Shown here piece after piece: positions 43,820 through 53,270 of a stretch of 64,000 nucleotides of DNA. The notes beneath the pieces were generated by a model. It made no database searches, had not been told where the DNA came from, and saw nothing but the letters and a program-made list of their open reading frames with translations. The DNA comes from Sulfuricurvum kujiense DSM 16994 (GTDB lineage: Bacteria; Campylobacterota; Campylobacteria; Campylobacterales; Sulfurimonadaceae): positions 310,001-374,000 of the forward strand of contig NC_014762.1 of NCBI RefSeq assembly GCF_000183725.1, in the 5' to 3' direction. How positions within the stretch are numbered: position 1 is the stretch's first letter; every line of letters begins with the position of its first letter. A program made the translations under genes and the position numbers.

Positions 43820-43961
43820 CCGAATCCAATGTTTAATAGCATAAATTAATATTATGCAAAAATTAGTTAATTTATGATTAATTTAGGTGAATTTGATCGT
43901 TTCAGTTATATGGACCGATAAAACATTACAACATATGGTATGTGTTAGTATGAGACATCTC

Positions 43962-46049
43962 TTAAAATCTATACAGTAAATTGACCCAAAATGTCTGCTT
44001 CATATACGGAATGTCACTCGTATTCGGCGGATTTAACGGGAAATAGAGAGTTTTTAGTGTTTTGCCGAAGAGATTTTTTACCCCGAATTCCAAATCGAGG
44101 TCTTTTGCGATTCCGTTGATTTTTTGGGTAATATTGACATAATCTTGTACGGGTGTGGAGCCGTTCGTGGTATATATCCCTTTTACATTGCCGTTTTCAT
44201 CCAGCGTCTCGTTGTTTACACGGTGTTTGTTTCCCGTATAGTGATACCATACAGTGGTCGGATACGGCGTATCGCTGTTAAGGGTAGCAAACAGGTTCCC
44301 TATAAATTTAGCCGAGAGTGCAAATTCGCTGGAATCATAATTGAGAGTAGATCCGGCTCTAGTTAATTCGACATCTCCCCTGCGCGATTTGTAAAATGAC
44401 AGGTTCGCACCTAAAGCGAGCGATTCATAATTTTGGCTCAACTCGATTTCCAGACCGTTTACCGTCGTAGGACTTTCGAGATTGATCGTTTCATAGGTGA
44501 AATCATGATACGTAATCATGTTAGCTGTTCTGGTGTTGAATACGGTTGTTTTGAGGGAAGAACCTTTGGTTTTAAAAATGTATGACAACTCGATTGTATC
44601 GGTTGTTTCTGACTCATAGTCTGTATGTGAAGCCTGATTATTGGGAGAATACTGCTCTGAAAAGCTAGGCGGTCTAAACGCTCTTGAATATTGAGCTTTT
44701 AGAATATTAGATTCATCGTATTGATATACCAGTGCGATTCTTGGAGATAAAGCTTCCCGTCCGTCACTGTAGGTGTCATAGCGTGCTCCGACGGTGACCG
44801 TGCTTTGTTCATCGAGCTGTATTTCATCTTGCAGATAGAGGGCTCTGTTGATTCTTTTGGGATTGTTTGTTGTTAGCAAATGGGTCGATGTACCTGATGG
44901 ATTATAGACAGTGCGCCCGCTGACACGGCTCCACATTTGGGTAACATCGTCTTGATCAACCGACAGAAATCCGGCATAGGCTCCGCCAAGCAATCGATTG
45001 GAACCTATCGTTGTTTCTACCATTCCTTCGAGATATTTTGTACTTTCTCTGTAATCGATTTTACGCACACCGTCCAGATTGCTCGGATTGCTTCCCAGCA
45101 GGTATGAGGGAAAAAACATGACGTCAGCATTGTTTTCGTATTGATTGATCCCGGCTTTTGCCGTTAATAACAGATTGGAAGTAATTTCAAACTTTCCTTG
45201 CACACCCAGCATGGTGTACGTATTGGATTGGACAGGTTCGGTGTTGTCTTGCGGCAAAAAGTTGGACGGGTCCCATTGCAGACGGGCATAGTCGTTTTTG
45301 GCTTTTAATTTGTATGCCCAGAAATCAAAATTTTTATAGGAGACATCCGCCATAATCAGGCTGTTTCCGTATGCATTCGGAAGATTGCCGCTTCCGGCCG
45401 GAGCTTGGGTCGTTATCGGCAAATCCCAGCCATCGCTTTTTTCGGCTGAGATAATCGCGGATGCTTCCAGGTCGTTTTGTCTAAAAGAGGTATAGCCTCC
45501 CAACGCTTTACCGAATTTATTGCTTTGCATCTGAGACAGGGTCGTAAATAAAGTACCCGTCTCTTTTTTAGTAATGATATTGACTACGCCGTAAATAGCG
45601 TTTCCGCCATATATGGCTGAACCGGGCCCTCTGATGATTTCGATCCGGTCGATCGCATCGGTCGGTATCGGAAAAACTATCTGCCCGACACCCAGCTTCG
45701 GAATTCCCCATATCTCCGCACTTATCGGTTTGTCATTGATCATCCATTTTATTTTGTTCCCTTCTGCCCCGTATATTGAGCCTGAGCCTCTGAGCGAGAG
45801 GGTGGAGGAGTCAAATCCTACAATCATGTCAAACGCATTCTGCTCGGCAAGATTGGTTATCCCCAGCGATTTTAATTTTTCACTGCTGATGACCGTTACG
45901 GTACCGGGGACGTAATCGGCATTTAACTTGGTCTTTGTCGCAATGGTGGTTGCTTCTTCCAGTACTTTATCAAGGTCATCGCTGCTTTCGGCTAAGAGCA
46001 GTGAATGTGAGAATAACAGCGAGATGCAAAAGACTGATAAATGCTTCAA
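43962..46049 (-). CDS. TonB-dependent outer-membrane receptor
   Basis: This 695-residue outer-membrane protein has a signal peptide (LKHLSVFCISLLFSHSLLLA). A plug domain follows, with EEATTIATKTKLNADYVPGTV (cited in part) and RGPGSAIYGGNAIYGVVNIITK. The barrel has YDTYSDGREALSPRIALVYQ and ends in FWVNLLYRF, with the C-terminal aromatic of outer-membrane barrels. It imports a siderophore, cobalamin or another large ligand; the ligand cannot be told. The start is a TTG preceded by GGAG at five bases; a longer ATG at 46094 would bury the signal peptide. It reads away from the nearby kinase and YfiR genes but in the same direction. Confidence 0.9.
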   Translation of the reverse strand: MKHLSVFCISLLFSHSLLLAESSDDLDKVLEEATTIATKTKLNADYVPGTVTVISSEKLKSLGITNLAEQNAFDMIVGFDSSTLSLRGSGSIYGAEGNKIKWMINDKPISAEIWGIPKLGVGQIVFPIPTDAIDRIEIIRGPGSAIYGGNAIYGVVNIITKKETGTLFTTLSQMQSNKFGKALGGYTSFRQNDLEASAIISAEKSDGWDLPITTQAPAGSGNLPNAYGNSLIMADVSYKNFDFWAYKLKAKNDYARLQWDPSNFLPQDNTEPVQSNTYTMLGVQGKFEITSNLLLTAKAGINQYENNADVMFFPSYLLGSNPSNLDGVRKIDYRESTKYLEGMVETTIGSNRLLGGAYAGFLSVDQDDVTQMWSRVSGRTVYNPSGTSTHLLTTNNPKRINRALYLQDEIQLDEQSTVTVGARYDTYSDGREALSPRIALVYQYDESNILKAQYSRAFRPPSFSEQYSPNNQASHTDYESETTDTIELSYIFKTKGSSLKTTVFNTRTANMITYHDFTYETINLESPTTVNGLEIELSQNYESLALGANLSFYKSRRGDVELTRAGSTLNYDSSEFALSAKFIGNLFATLNSDTPYPTTVWYHYTGNKHRVNNETLDENGNVKGIYTTNGSTPVQDYVNITQKINGIAKDLDLEFGVKNLFGKTLKTLYFPLNPPNTSDIPYMKQTFWVNLLYRF

Positions 46050-46108
46050 TTTGGCTCCGTACTGAAAAAGTATCAATATGAGTGTAATATTCATTTGACT
46101 GATGCATA

Positions 46109-46117
46109 ATCATATCA
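46109..46117 (-). promoter_or_regulatory. Extended -10 box of the TonB-dependent receptor gene
   Basis: On the minus strand TGATATGAT is an extended -10 (TG, one base, TATGAT), which would start transcription at about 46102, giving a leader of about 53 bases. No Fur box is evident by eye. The 274 bases between the receptor start and the next gene hold nothing else recognised. Confidence 0.5.
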
Positions 46118-46311
46118 TAAAAGGAGTTTTTGAGAACGAAAAGTCCAAGAATTTTGCAGGTTTATAGGCTGAAGAGTATAATAGAAACTTATTAAAAACA
46201 AAGAAATATTAAAACAGTTTTTATGGAATTTTTTTGTTTTATATCCCATTGAATCCAACTTTATCGGTTATAAAACTATCATTTGATGACTAAGAAGATC
46301 GGTGAATTCAA

Positions 46312-46331
46312 CAGCCTGAAATATCAGGCTG
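46312..46331 (-). terminator. Hairpin at the end of the 107-residue hypothetical gene
   Basis: CAGCCTGA and TCAGGCTG pair perfectly over an AATA loop (46312-46331). The stop codon of the hypothetical gene is part of the stem. It has only a short T-rich tail, so it may be a weak terminator ahead of the receptor promoter. Confidence 0.5.
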
Positions 46332-46647
46332 CCGCTTCTTCATCGCTTAGATGCAGATATACTTTAAAAAATGCGTCGATATCATTGATGTGAAGTGATT
46401 TTGAAATAAGCCACTCAGAACCGTTTTCCGCTTCATAGGTGCTAAAGTTGTCTTTATCGATATATTTGAGAGGGTAAAGCTCTCCGATGTGTTCTACCAT
46501 GATATCCAACGGATAAACAAGAGCATTCTCGTGTTTTAAATCCATGGTTTGAACCCATAGAGTATTTAAACTCTCCATCGCTTCAACTTCATCTGAGCCG
46601 AAACTCATTAATGCGACCTGTCGTATAGATGTACCGCGTGTGTTCAT
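46324..46647 (-). CDS. Hypothetical protein, 107 residues
   Basis: The ATG at 46647 has a strong AAAGGAG site, which decides the start over an upstream ATG at 46710. The product is soluble, weakly acidic, with mixed alpha/beta pattern (IRQVALMSFGSDEVEAMESL, then EAENGSEWLISKSLHI). I recognise no family. It stands between the receptor gene and the tRNA-Phe, on the same strand, and its end forms the hairpin noted above. Confidence 0.65.
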   Translation of the reverse strand: MNTRGTSIRQVALMSFGSDEVEAMESLNTLWVQTMDLKHENALVYPLDIMVEHIGELYPLKYIDKDNFSTYEAENGSEWLISKSLHINDIDAFFKVYLHLSDEEAAA

Positions 46648-46834
46648 AACAACTCCTTTTGAAAGGTATTTTAGAGATAGTTTTTCAGTGCACTTGATGA
46701 AATATAGCACTCGGAGTTTATGATTGAAATTAATATATGCGGTAGGAAAATAAAATCAAATAAGTTTAATAAATGAATTGAAAGGGATACCCTTGCTTTG
46801 TCTCTAGTATTTTTAGTGGAGTTTTATTTGAAGG

Positions 46835-46910
46835 TGGTGGCCAATCTCGGAATCGAACCAAGGACACAATGATTTTCAGTCATTTGCTCTACCGACTGAG
46901 CTAATTGGCC
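46835..46910 (-). tRNA. tRNA-Phe (anticodon GAA)
   Basis: The 76-base gene on the minus strand begins GGCCAATTAGCTCAG and ends ATTGGCC, A, CCA. The acceptor stem pairs over seven bases. The anticodon loop CTGAAAATC gives GAA, the phenylalanine anticodon, and the T-arm is GGTTCGATTCC. The 3' CCA is encoded. Confidence 0.95.
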
Positions 46911-46965
46911 ACATATTTGTGAGGCCGAAATTATAGCCTCACAAGCTTAAAAGTAAGCTTAATCG

Positions 46966-48174
46966 TTATTTTGTTGCTTTTGCAAGATCGCGGAATAGAT
47001 TCCCGCGCTGTGCATACGACGTAAATTGATCCAAACTAGCCGCAGCCGGAGAGAGCATCGCAATGCTGTGGCGGTTGTGTTTTTTGCTGATCTCTTCTAC
47101 CGCCACATCGAGTGTATGGCAGAGGGTACAGGGGATATCGTATTGCTTGCAGAGCGCTTCGAGACGCAACGCATTGCTTCCGATAGCATAAACGCTGACG
47201 TCGTAGCGTTTAAGAGGGGTAAAAAGCTCTTCGAGCTCTACCCCCTTGTCATCGCCTCCGAGCACCAGATGGATCGGATAAGAGCCATAGGTGCGGAGTG
47301 CCGCTAACGTTGCATCGATATTGGTCGCTTTGGAATCGTTGATCCAAAGACGGTCACGGGAGTCACGAAACTCCTCTTGGCGGTGAGGATCAAGGACGAA
47401 TGCATTGATACGGTCGTAATCGCATCGGTCGTAAAGGATTTTATCAATCCCCATCGCGATCATGGCATCCATCAAGAACGCCCCTTTGAATTTGATTTTG
47501 TTTGCATCGAATCCGAAGTATTTAGCGAGATCCTTTTCATCTTCGTAGATGATTTTAAAAGCTTTTGTAGGGGTATCTGCGAACATCTTCGGCAAAATGA
47601 CCGCTTCTCCCTCTTTCATCATACTAAGGGGCTTTAGTTTGGCGTCGTAATAGGCCTGCATGCTTCCGTGCCAACTCACATGATCGGGGGTGACGGGGAG
47701 AAGGGCATAAATATTCGGGCGGGCGATATCGGTATAGTGCATACTGAAAGAACTCGTCTCTAAAATCCAGATGGGGGCATCGGGAGACATCTCGGCAAGG
47801 GGAGTTCCGATATTACCGCCGCTGATAGAGCCTTTGTCAGCCAAAAGGTGCTCTACCATCTGCGTGGTCGTCGTTTTGCCGTTGGTACCGCTGATCCAGA
47901 TCGAAAAGGGGATATTGGGAGCGAAGAAATCGTATTCGCTGATGAGGTGCTGAGCCTTCTGAATCAGCGGATGCGACGGCGGAAAACCGGGTGAGGGTAT
48001 CTCATGGGTAAAAAGACGGGTATCGAATTCGCTCACCGGTTTGAGAGCATTGCCGTCCTCATCGACGGAGGGGACGGTAATTTTATCGTCGAAAAAAGTA
48101 CAGGGACCGAGGAGTTTGGCGATGGCACGGGTCGTTTTCCCGTAGCCGAAACAGGCGATATTTTGATTTTTCAT
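46966..48174 (-). CDS. murD: UDP-N-acetylmuramoylalanine-D-glutamate ligase
   Basis: MurD adds D-glutamate to UDP-MurNAc-L-Ala in peptidoglycan synthesis. The 402-residue product starts MKNQNIACFGYGKTTRAIAK. The ATP-binding loop is SGTNGKTTTTQMVEHLL, and LVLGGDDKGVELEEL (MurD-type C-domain) and LSPAAASLDQFTSYAQRG follow. It is about 40 residues shorter than E. coli MurD, as usual in Campylobacterota. The start is the ATG overlapping the mraY stop, which sets the two genes as a translationally coupled pair. Confidence 0.94.
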   Translation of the reverse strand: MKNQNIACFGYGKTTRAIAKLLGPCTFFDDKITVPSVDEDGNALKPVSEFDTRLFTHEIPSPGFPPSHPLIQKAQHLISEYDFFAPNIPFSIWISGTNGKTTTTQMVEHLLADKGSISGGNIGTPLAEMSPDAPIWILETSSFSMHYTDIARPNIYALLPVTPDHVSWHGSMQAYYDAKLKPLSMMKEGEAVILPKMFADTPTKAFKIIYEDEKDLAKYFGFDANKIKFKGAFLMDAMIAMGIDKILYDRCDYDRINAFVLDPHRQEEFRDSRDRLWINDSKATNIDATLAALRTYGSYPIHLVLGGDDKGVELEELFTPLKRYDVSVYAIGSNALRLEALCKQYDIPCTLCHTLDVAVEEISKKHNRHSIAMLSPAAASLDQFTSYAQRGNLFRDLAKATK

Positions 48175-49232
48175 TAGCGGATCTTTAGAGTGATGAGTGC
48201 GAAAATATTGGAGAGGAGCGAGATGATCCAGAAACGGACGATGATTTTGTTCTCCGCCCACTGTTTCATCTCAAAATGGTGATGGATCGGCGCCATCAAA
48301 AAGACCCGTTTTTTACGGAGCTTATAGCTTCCTACCTGCAAGATAACCGATACCGTTTCAATAACAAAAATCAGCCCGATGAGGATGAGGAGGATTTCGC
48401 TTTTGCCGATGATTGCCATATAGGCGATAAACGCACCGATCGTGAGTGATCCGCTGTCCCCCATAAATACTTGTGCCGGATGGCAGTTGAACCATAAAAA
48501 CCCGAGCAATGAACCGATCAGCGCCATGGCGATGATGACCACTTCTCCGGCAGGGATTTTCGGCATCAATAGATAGTGTGCCAACGCGGCGTTACCGACG
48601 ATGTAGACGATGATACTGAGTGAGAGGAGGGCAAAGATCGAGGGGACGGTAGCTAAACCGTCAAGCCCGTCGGTAAGGTTGACGGCATTAGAGGTGGCGA
48701 TCATCACGAGCACCCAAAAAATGATACTTCCCCACCCCATGTCAAAGAGGCTCGATTTGATAAACGGAACATAAAAGCCTGTTTCAAGTTTCGCATAATG
48801 GATCAAGAAGACGCCGATGGCGAGACCGAAGATGAGCTGGAGCGCCATTTTGGCACGGGCGCTGAGGCCGGCAAGGTTGTGCCCTCCGCGGATTTTTCCC
48901 CAGTCGTCGGTAAACCCGATATAGGCATAAAACACAAGAGTGAGCAACGCGCCGATTACGAACGGATTCATAATGTTGACGGTGAGTAGGGATGCGATAA
49001 TAGTAGAAGCCACAAAAACGATCCCTCCCATCGTAGGAGTTTTGGCTTTGCCCTGATGGGCACTGACGTATTCGTTGATCGGCTGAACGCGTGCGGAACG
49101 CTGTGCCCAGGCGATAAAGCGCGGCATAAAAAAGAGGGTTAGCAACAAACCGATGAAAAAAGCGACCCCTGCACGAAGGGTAATGTACTGGAACAGATTG
49201 ATACCGAGGGCCTTATGAAACCAATATAACAT
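48174..49232 (-). CDS. mraY: Phospho-MurNAc-pentapeptide translocase
   Basis: MraY makes lipid I from undecaprenyl phosphate and UDP-MurNAc-pentapeptide in the inner membrane. The 352-residue protein has about ten hydrophobic segments and the catalytic motifs FTDDWGK, NAVNLTDGLDGLA and FMGDSGSLTIGA, and also MAPIHHHFE near the C-terminus. The mraY-murD pair is conserved in Campylobacterota, separate from a full dcw cluster. Confidence 0.97.
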   Translation of the reverse strand: MLYWFHKALGINLFQYITLRAGVAFFIGLLLTLFFMPRFIAWAQRSARVQPINEYVSAHQGKAKTPTMGGIVFVASTIIASLLTVNIMNPFVIGALLTLVFYAYIGFTDDWGKIRGGHNLAGLSARAKMALQLIFGLAIGVFLIHYAKLETGFYVPFIKSSLFDMGWGSIIFWVLVMIATSNAVNLTDGLDGLATVPSIFALLSLSIIVYIVGNAALAHYLLMPKIPAGEVVIIAMALIGSLLGFLWFNCHPAQVFMGDSGSLTIGAFIAYMAIIGKSEILLILIGLIFVIETVSVILQVGSYKLRKKRVFLMAPIHHHFEMKQWAENKIIVRFWIISLLSNIFALITLKIR

Positions 49233-49288
49233 TCTATGAACTCTTTTTGTGATTAAATTTTAAAAGCAATGCAAAAGTGACATTTTAA

Positions 49289-49294
49289 TATAAT
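49289..49294 (+). promoter_or_regulatory. Probable -10 box of gpmI
   Basis: TATAAT would start transcription at about 49301, 27 bases before the gpmI TTG. It lies in the divergent interval with mraY, whose own promoter I could not place. Confidence 0.55.
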
Positions 49295-49327
49295 CCCCAC
49301 AAAGTTTGATTAATCGAAGGAGCCAAT

Positions 49328-50803
49328 TTGAGCAAAAAAACCGTTTTGGTCATTACAGACGGCATCGGTTACTCGCCGAAGCATGACTTTAATGCTTTTC
49401 ACGCAGCCAAAAAACCGACGTATGATCGATTGTTTAGCGAAGTTCCCCACTCACTGATCGATACGTTCGGTTTGAGCGTCGGTCTTCCTGAGGGGCAAAT
49501 GGGCAATTCCGAAGTGGGGCATATGTCGATCGGAAGCGGTCGGGTATTGTATCAGGATTTGGTCAAAATCTCTCTTGCATTGGAAGAGGGGACATTTGAG
49601 CACAATGAAGTTTTTACATCACTGCTTAAAACCAGCAAACGGCTTCATCTGATTGCCCTTATGAGCGACGGCGGAGTTCATTCGCATATCGATCATCTGA
49701 TCGGAGTTTCCGAAATTGCGGCGGATATGGGTAAAGAGGTGTGGCTCCATCTTATCACTGACGGGCGCGATGTGGCTCCTACATCGGCAAAACTCTTTTT
49801 AAATACGATAGAAGCGCACGGGTCGGCCAATATCAAAATCGGATCTCTCGGAGGGCGCTTTTTCGCCATGGATCGGGATAACCGATGGGATCGTGTCCAA
49901 AAAGGATACGAGGCGATTATGAGTGCACTCCCTCAAAGCGAACAAAGTGTTGCCGACTATATTGAAAATGCGTATGCTTCGGGAGAGACCGATGAATTCA
50001 TTACCCCTACATCATTCTACGGGTATGAAGGGGTAAAAGAGGGGGATGCGGTATTGATGCTCAATTTCCGAAGTGACCGGATGCGTGAACTCACGACGGC
50101 GATCGGCGATCCTGAATTTAACGGATTTAAGAGGGTGTTTGTTCCGACCCATTTGGCAACGGTAACGCAGTATGACAAATCTTTCCCTTATCCGGTTCTT
50201 TTCCCAAAAGATGCTCCCGTAAATACCTTGGCGGAAGTGATCTCGAAAGCGGGGCTTCGCCAGCTGCATACGGCGGAAACCGAAAAGTATGCCCATGTCA
50301 CCTTTTTCTTTAACGGCGGTATCGAAGAGCCGTATGAAAACGAGACTCGGGTGCTGATCCCGAGTCCGCAGGTTAAAACGTATGACATGCAGCCGCAGAT
50401 GTCTGCACCCGAAGTCGGGAGTGCCGTGGTTAAAGCAATGGATGAGGGAATCGATTTTGTGGTCGTCAATTTCGCCAACGGTGATATGGTGGGACATACC
50501 GGCAATTTTGAAGCGGCAATCAGCGCCGTCGAGGCGGTTGATCACGAATTGGGGAGAATCGTCGAAGCGGCACAAAAGAACGGCTATTCGATGGTATTGA
50601 CCTCCGATCACGGCAACTGCGAAGAGATGCGTGATGATGCGGGCAATATTTTAACCAACCACACGGTCGGAAAAGTATGGTGTTTCGTTATGGCTGAGGG
50701 GGTGAGCGAAGTACATCCGGGTGCCCTTAATAATGTCGCACCGACGGTTCTAAAATTAATGGAGCTGGATATTCCGTCCGAGATGGATACACCGCTAATA
50801 TAA
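49328..50803 (+). CDS. gpmI: 2,3-bisphosphoglycerate-independent phosphoglycerate mutase
   Basis: GpmI interconverts 3- and 2-phosphoglycerate in glycolysis and gluconeogenesis using two Mn2+. The 491-residue product has MGNSEVGHMSIGSGR with the catalytic Ser, and metal ligands in LVITDGIG, NFANGDMVGHTG and LTSDHGNCEEM. The length is normal (about 490-510). The start is a TTG preceded by AAGGAG. Downstream, a small perfect repeat GTATGC/GCATAC (50810-50823) precedes fabG. Confidence 0.97.
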   Translation: MSKKTVLVITDGIGYSPKHDFNAFHAAKKPTYDRLFSEVPHSLIDTFGLSVGLPEGQMGNSEVGHMSIGSGRVLYQDLVKISLALEEGTFEHNEVFTSLLKTSKRLHLIALMSDGGVHSHIDHLIGVSEIAADMGKEVWLHLITDGRDVAPTSAKLFLNTIEAHGSANIKIGSLGGRFFAMDRDNRWDRVQKGYEAIMSALPQSEQSVADYIENAYASGETDEFITPTSFYGYEGVKEGDAVLMLNFRSDRMRELTTAIGDPEFNGFKRVFVPTHLATVTQYDKSFPYPVLFPKDAPVNTLAEVISKAGLRQLHTAETEKYAHVTFFFNGGIEEPYENETRVLIPSPQVKTYDMQPQMSAPEVGSAVVKAMDEGIDFVVVNFANGDMVGHTGNFEAAISAVEAVDHELGRIVEAAQKNGYSMVLTSDHGNCEEMRDDAGNILTNHTVGKVWCFVMAEGVSEVHPGALNNVAPTVLKLMELDIPSEMDTPLI

Positions 50804-50873
50804 ATTAAAGTATGCAGGCATACGCGGGCTTTACTCCGATAGCGTTATAAAATTATTAATAAAAAGGATAAGA

Positions 50874-51617
50874 ATGAAATTTTCGGGAAAAAATGTATTG
50901 GTAACAGGTTCAAGCCGGGGAATCGGTGCGGAAGTAGCAAAAGTGTTGGCTCTCTACGGTCTTAAAGTATGGATCAATTATCGTAGCGGTGCGGCAGCGG
51001 CGGATGCGGTTAAAGCACAAATCGAAGCGGCCGGCGGGCAAGCGGCGGTTATCGGATTCGACGTAGCCGACGAAGCGGCATTTGTCGATGCGATCAAAAC
51101 GATTATCGATGCGGACGGCGAACTCTCCTATTTGGTTAATAATGCGGGGATTACGAAAGACGCCTTGGCCCTTCGTATGAAGAGCGATGATTTCATGGCG
51201 GTTATCAACGCCAATCTCCTCTCCGCATTCGTCGGATGCCGCGAAGCGTTTAAAGCAATGCGCAAACAAAAATTCGGTGCCATCGTCAATATCGCGTCTA
51301 TCGTCGGTGAAACGGGAAATGCCGGACAGACGAACTACGCGGCTTCCAAAGGGGGCGTGATCGCAATGACCAAAAGTTTTGCTCAGGAGGCGGCATCAAG
51401 CGGTATCCGCTACAACACGGTTACTCCGGGCTTTATCGCAACGGATATGACCGATGTCCTCAGCGAAGAGATCAAAGCCTCGTTCACATCAAAAATTCCG
51501 ATGGGCCGTTTCGGGAACGCCGCGGAAGTGGCTGAAGCGACCGCATTTTTGCTCAGCGATCATTCCAGCTACATCACCGGAGAAACTCTCAAAGTCAACG
51601 GCGGAATGTTCATGTAA
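50874..51617 (+). CDS. fabG: 3-oxoacyl-[acyl-carrier-protein] reductase
   Basis: FabG reduces beta-ketoacyl-ACP with NADPH in fatty-acid elongation. The 247-residue short-chain dehydrogenase shows the cofactor motif TGSSRGIG, the NNAGI segment, and the catalytic Ser and YAASK motif, with IATDMT following. It starts a fabG-acpP-fabF-accA run and has AAGGA before the ATG. Confidence 0.95.
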   Translation: MKFSGKNVLVTGSSRGIGAEVAKVLALYGLKVWINYRSGAAAADAVKAQIEAAGGQAAVIGFDVADEAAFVDAIKTIIDADGELSYLVNNAGITKDALALRMKSDDFMAVINANLLSAFVGCREAFKAMRKQKFGAIVNIASIVGETGNAGQTNYAASKGGVIAMTKSFAQEAASSGIRYNTVTPGFIATDMTDVLSEEIKASFTSKIPMGRFGNAAEVAEATAFLLSDHSSYITGETLKVNGGMFM

Positions 51618-51659
51618 GAGCGCTTGGGGCGGCTGTTTTGCCACTTAAGCTAAATATGG

Positions 51660-51665
51660 TATAAT
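51660..51665 (+). promoter_or_regulatory. Extended -10 box of acpP
   Basis: TGGTATAAT is an extended -10 (TG, one base, TATAAT) that would start transcription at about 51672. It suggests that acpP is expressed also from its own promoter. Confidence 0.6.
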
Positions 51666-51698
51666 TTTACGATTTTTATTCATAGAACAGGAGCTATT

Positions 51699-51929
51699 AT
51701 GGCACTTTTGGAAGATATTAAAGAAGTAGTGGTTGAGCAACTAAGCGTAAACCCGGACGAAGTTAAAGAGAATTCTAAATTCGTAGAAGATCTTGGTGCT
51801 GACAGCCTAGATGTTGTTGAATTGGTAATGGCTCTTGAAGAGAAATTCGATATCGAAATCCCTGATGACGAAGCGGAAAAAATCCAAACTGTCCAAGATG
51901 TAATCAACTACATCGAGAGCAAAAACTAA
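51699..51929 (+). CDS. acpP: Acyl carrier protein
   Basis: The 76-residue acidic protein carries growing acyl chains on a phosphopantetheine arm. The attachment Ser is in [16 protein letters not shown]. The rest is a four-helix bundle with the usual [15 protein letters not shown]. It lies between fabG and fabF, the classical order. An RNA hairpin follows it (51935-51959). Confidence 0.98.
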   Translation: MALLEDIKEVVVEQLSVNPDEVKENSKFVEDLGADSLDVVELVMALEEKFDIEIPDDEAEKIQTVQDVINYIESKN

Positions 51930-51934
51930 AAAAC

Positions 51935-51959
51935 TTTATCGGGGACCCACCTCGATAAA
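51935..51959 (+). terminator. Hairpin after acpP
   Basis: TTTATCG at 51935-51941 pairs with CGATAAA at 51953-51959. No T-run follows directly, though TTATTTTT occurs about ten bases later. It may be a partial terminator that sets the acpP to fabF ratio, or it may stabilise acpP mRNA. Confidence 0.45.
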
Positions 51960-52040
51960 TCCAAACAAATTATTTTTATGGTTTAAGAGATTGGCTTAAC
52001 GGAGCCAAAGTTTCAGACCATCCAGTATCAGGAGAGAATT

Positions 52041-53258
52041 GTGAGAAGAGTAGTAGTAACCGGTATGGGAATGATCAATGCGCTTGGTCACGATAAAGAG
52101 AGCTCATTTAAAGCTATTTGTGACGGTGAATGCGGGATTGATATGATCACGATTTTTGATGCATCGACACAAAGTGCTCAAATTGCCGGTGAGGTAAAAA
52201 ATTTCGATCCTGAGACCGTTATGGATGCCCGAGAGGTTAAAAAAGCGGACCGTTTTATTCATCTTGGGATCAAAGCGGCTCAAGAAGCGATGGCGGATGC
52301 CAATTTTCCGGAAGGATTCGATAAAGAGCGTTTCGGTATCGACGCGGCAGCCGGTATCGGAGGACTTCCGTCGATTGAAAAAAATTCGATTATCCTTGAA
52401 ACCAAAGGTGCACGCCGTATCTCTCCATTCTTTATCCCGGGAGCATTGGTAAACATGCTCGGCGGGTTTATATCTATCGATCACGGCCTTCAAGGTCCTA
52501 ACCTATCAGCGGTAACGGCATGTGCGGCAGGAACCCATGCGATCAGCGAAGCGGCAAAAACAATTATGGTCGGCGGTGCTGATCAAATGCTGGTCGTCGC
52601 GGCTGAATCGGCGATTACCGGTGTCGGTATCGGCGGATTTGCATCAATGAAAGCGCTTTCTACCCGCAACGATGATCCGAAACATGCATCACGTCCGTTC
52701 GATGCGGATCGTGACGGGTTCGTTATGGGCGAGGGGGCTGCCGCATTGGTACTCGAAGAGTACGATGCGGCAGTGGCGCGCGGTGCCCGTATTTATGCGG
52801 AAGTCATCGGATTCGGTGAGAGCGGTGATGCGAATCACATTACAACACCAAGTCTTGAGGGGCCGCTTCGTGCAATGAAAGCGGCACTTAAAATGGCGGG
52901 GAATCCTAAAGTTGACTATGTCAATGCGCACGGAACCAGTACTCCGACCAACGATAAAAACGAAACGGCAGCACTCAAAATCGCATTCGGAAGCAAAGAG
53001 AACTGTCCTCCGGTGAGTTCGACAAAAGGGCAAACGGGGCACTGTCTCGGTGCAGCGGGCGGTATTGAAGCGGTTATCAGTATTATGGCGATGCGTGACG
53101 GTATTATCCCTCCGACTATCAACTACGTCAATCCGGATGAAAACTGCGATTTGGATATCGTTCCGAATACGGCACGTAAAGCGGAACTTAATATCGTTAT
53201 GTCTAACTCTTTTGGATTTGGCGGCACCAACGGTGTTGTCATTTTCAAAAAAATATAA
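52041..53258 (+). CDS. fabF: 3-oxoacyl-[acyl-carrier-protein] synthase II
   Basis: FabF condenses malonyl-ACP with acyl-ACP. The 405-residue product has the Cys nucleophile in TACAAGTHAI, then the His residues in NAHGTSTPTND and TGHCLGAAGG. MGEGAAALVLEE and NSFGFGGTNGVVIF are typical. AGGAG precedes the GTG start by about eight bases. It lies about 110 bases after acpP. Confidence 0.97.
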   Translation: MRRVVVTGMGMINALGHDKESSFKAICDGECGIDMITIFDASTQSAQIAGEVKNFDPETVMDAREVKKADRFIHLGIKAAQEAMADANFPEGFDKERFGIDAAAGIGGLPSIEKNSIILETKGARRISPFFIPGALVNMLGGFISIDHGLQGPNLSAVTACAAGTHAISEAAKTIMVGGADQMLVVAAESAITGVGIGGFASMKALSTRNDDPKHASRPFDADRDGFVMGEGAAALVLEEYDAAVARGARIYAEVIGFGESGDANHITTPSLEGPLRAMKAALKMAGNPKVDYVNAHGTSTPTNDKNETAALKIAFGSKENCPPVSSTKGQTGHCLGAAGGIEAVISIMAMRDGIIPPTINYVNPDENCDLDIVPNTARKAELNIVMSNSFGFGGTNGVVIFKKI

Positions 53259-53270
53259 GAGGGCAAGCCT

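Noticed and set aside
50012-50611. 199-codon minus-strand ORF over gpmI
   Set aside because: It is antisense to a gene with all metal ligands intact; composition is that of a shadow frame.
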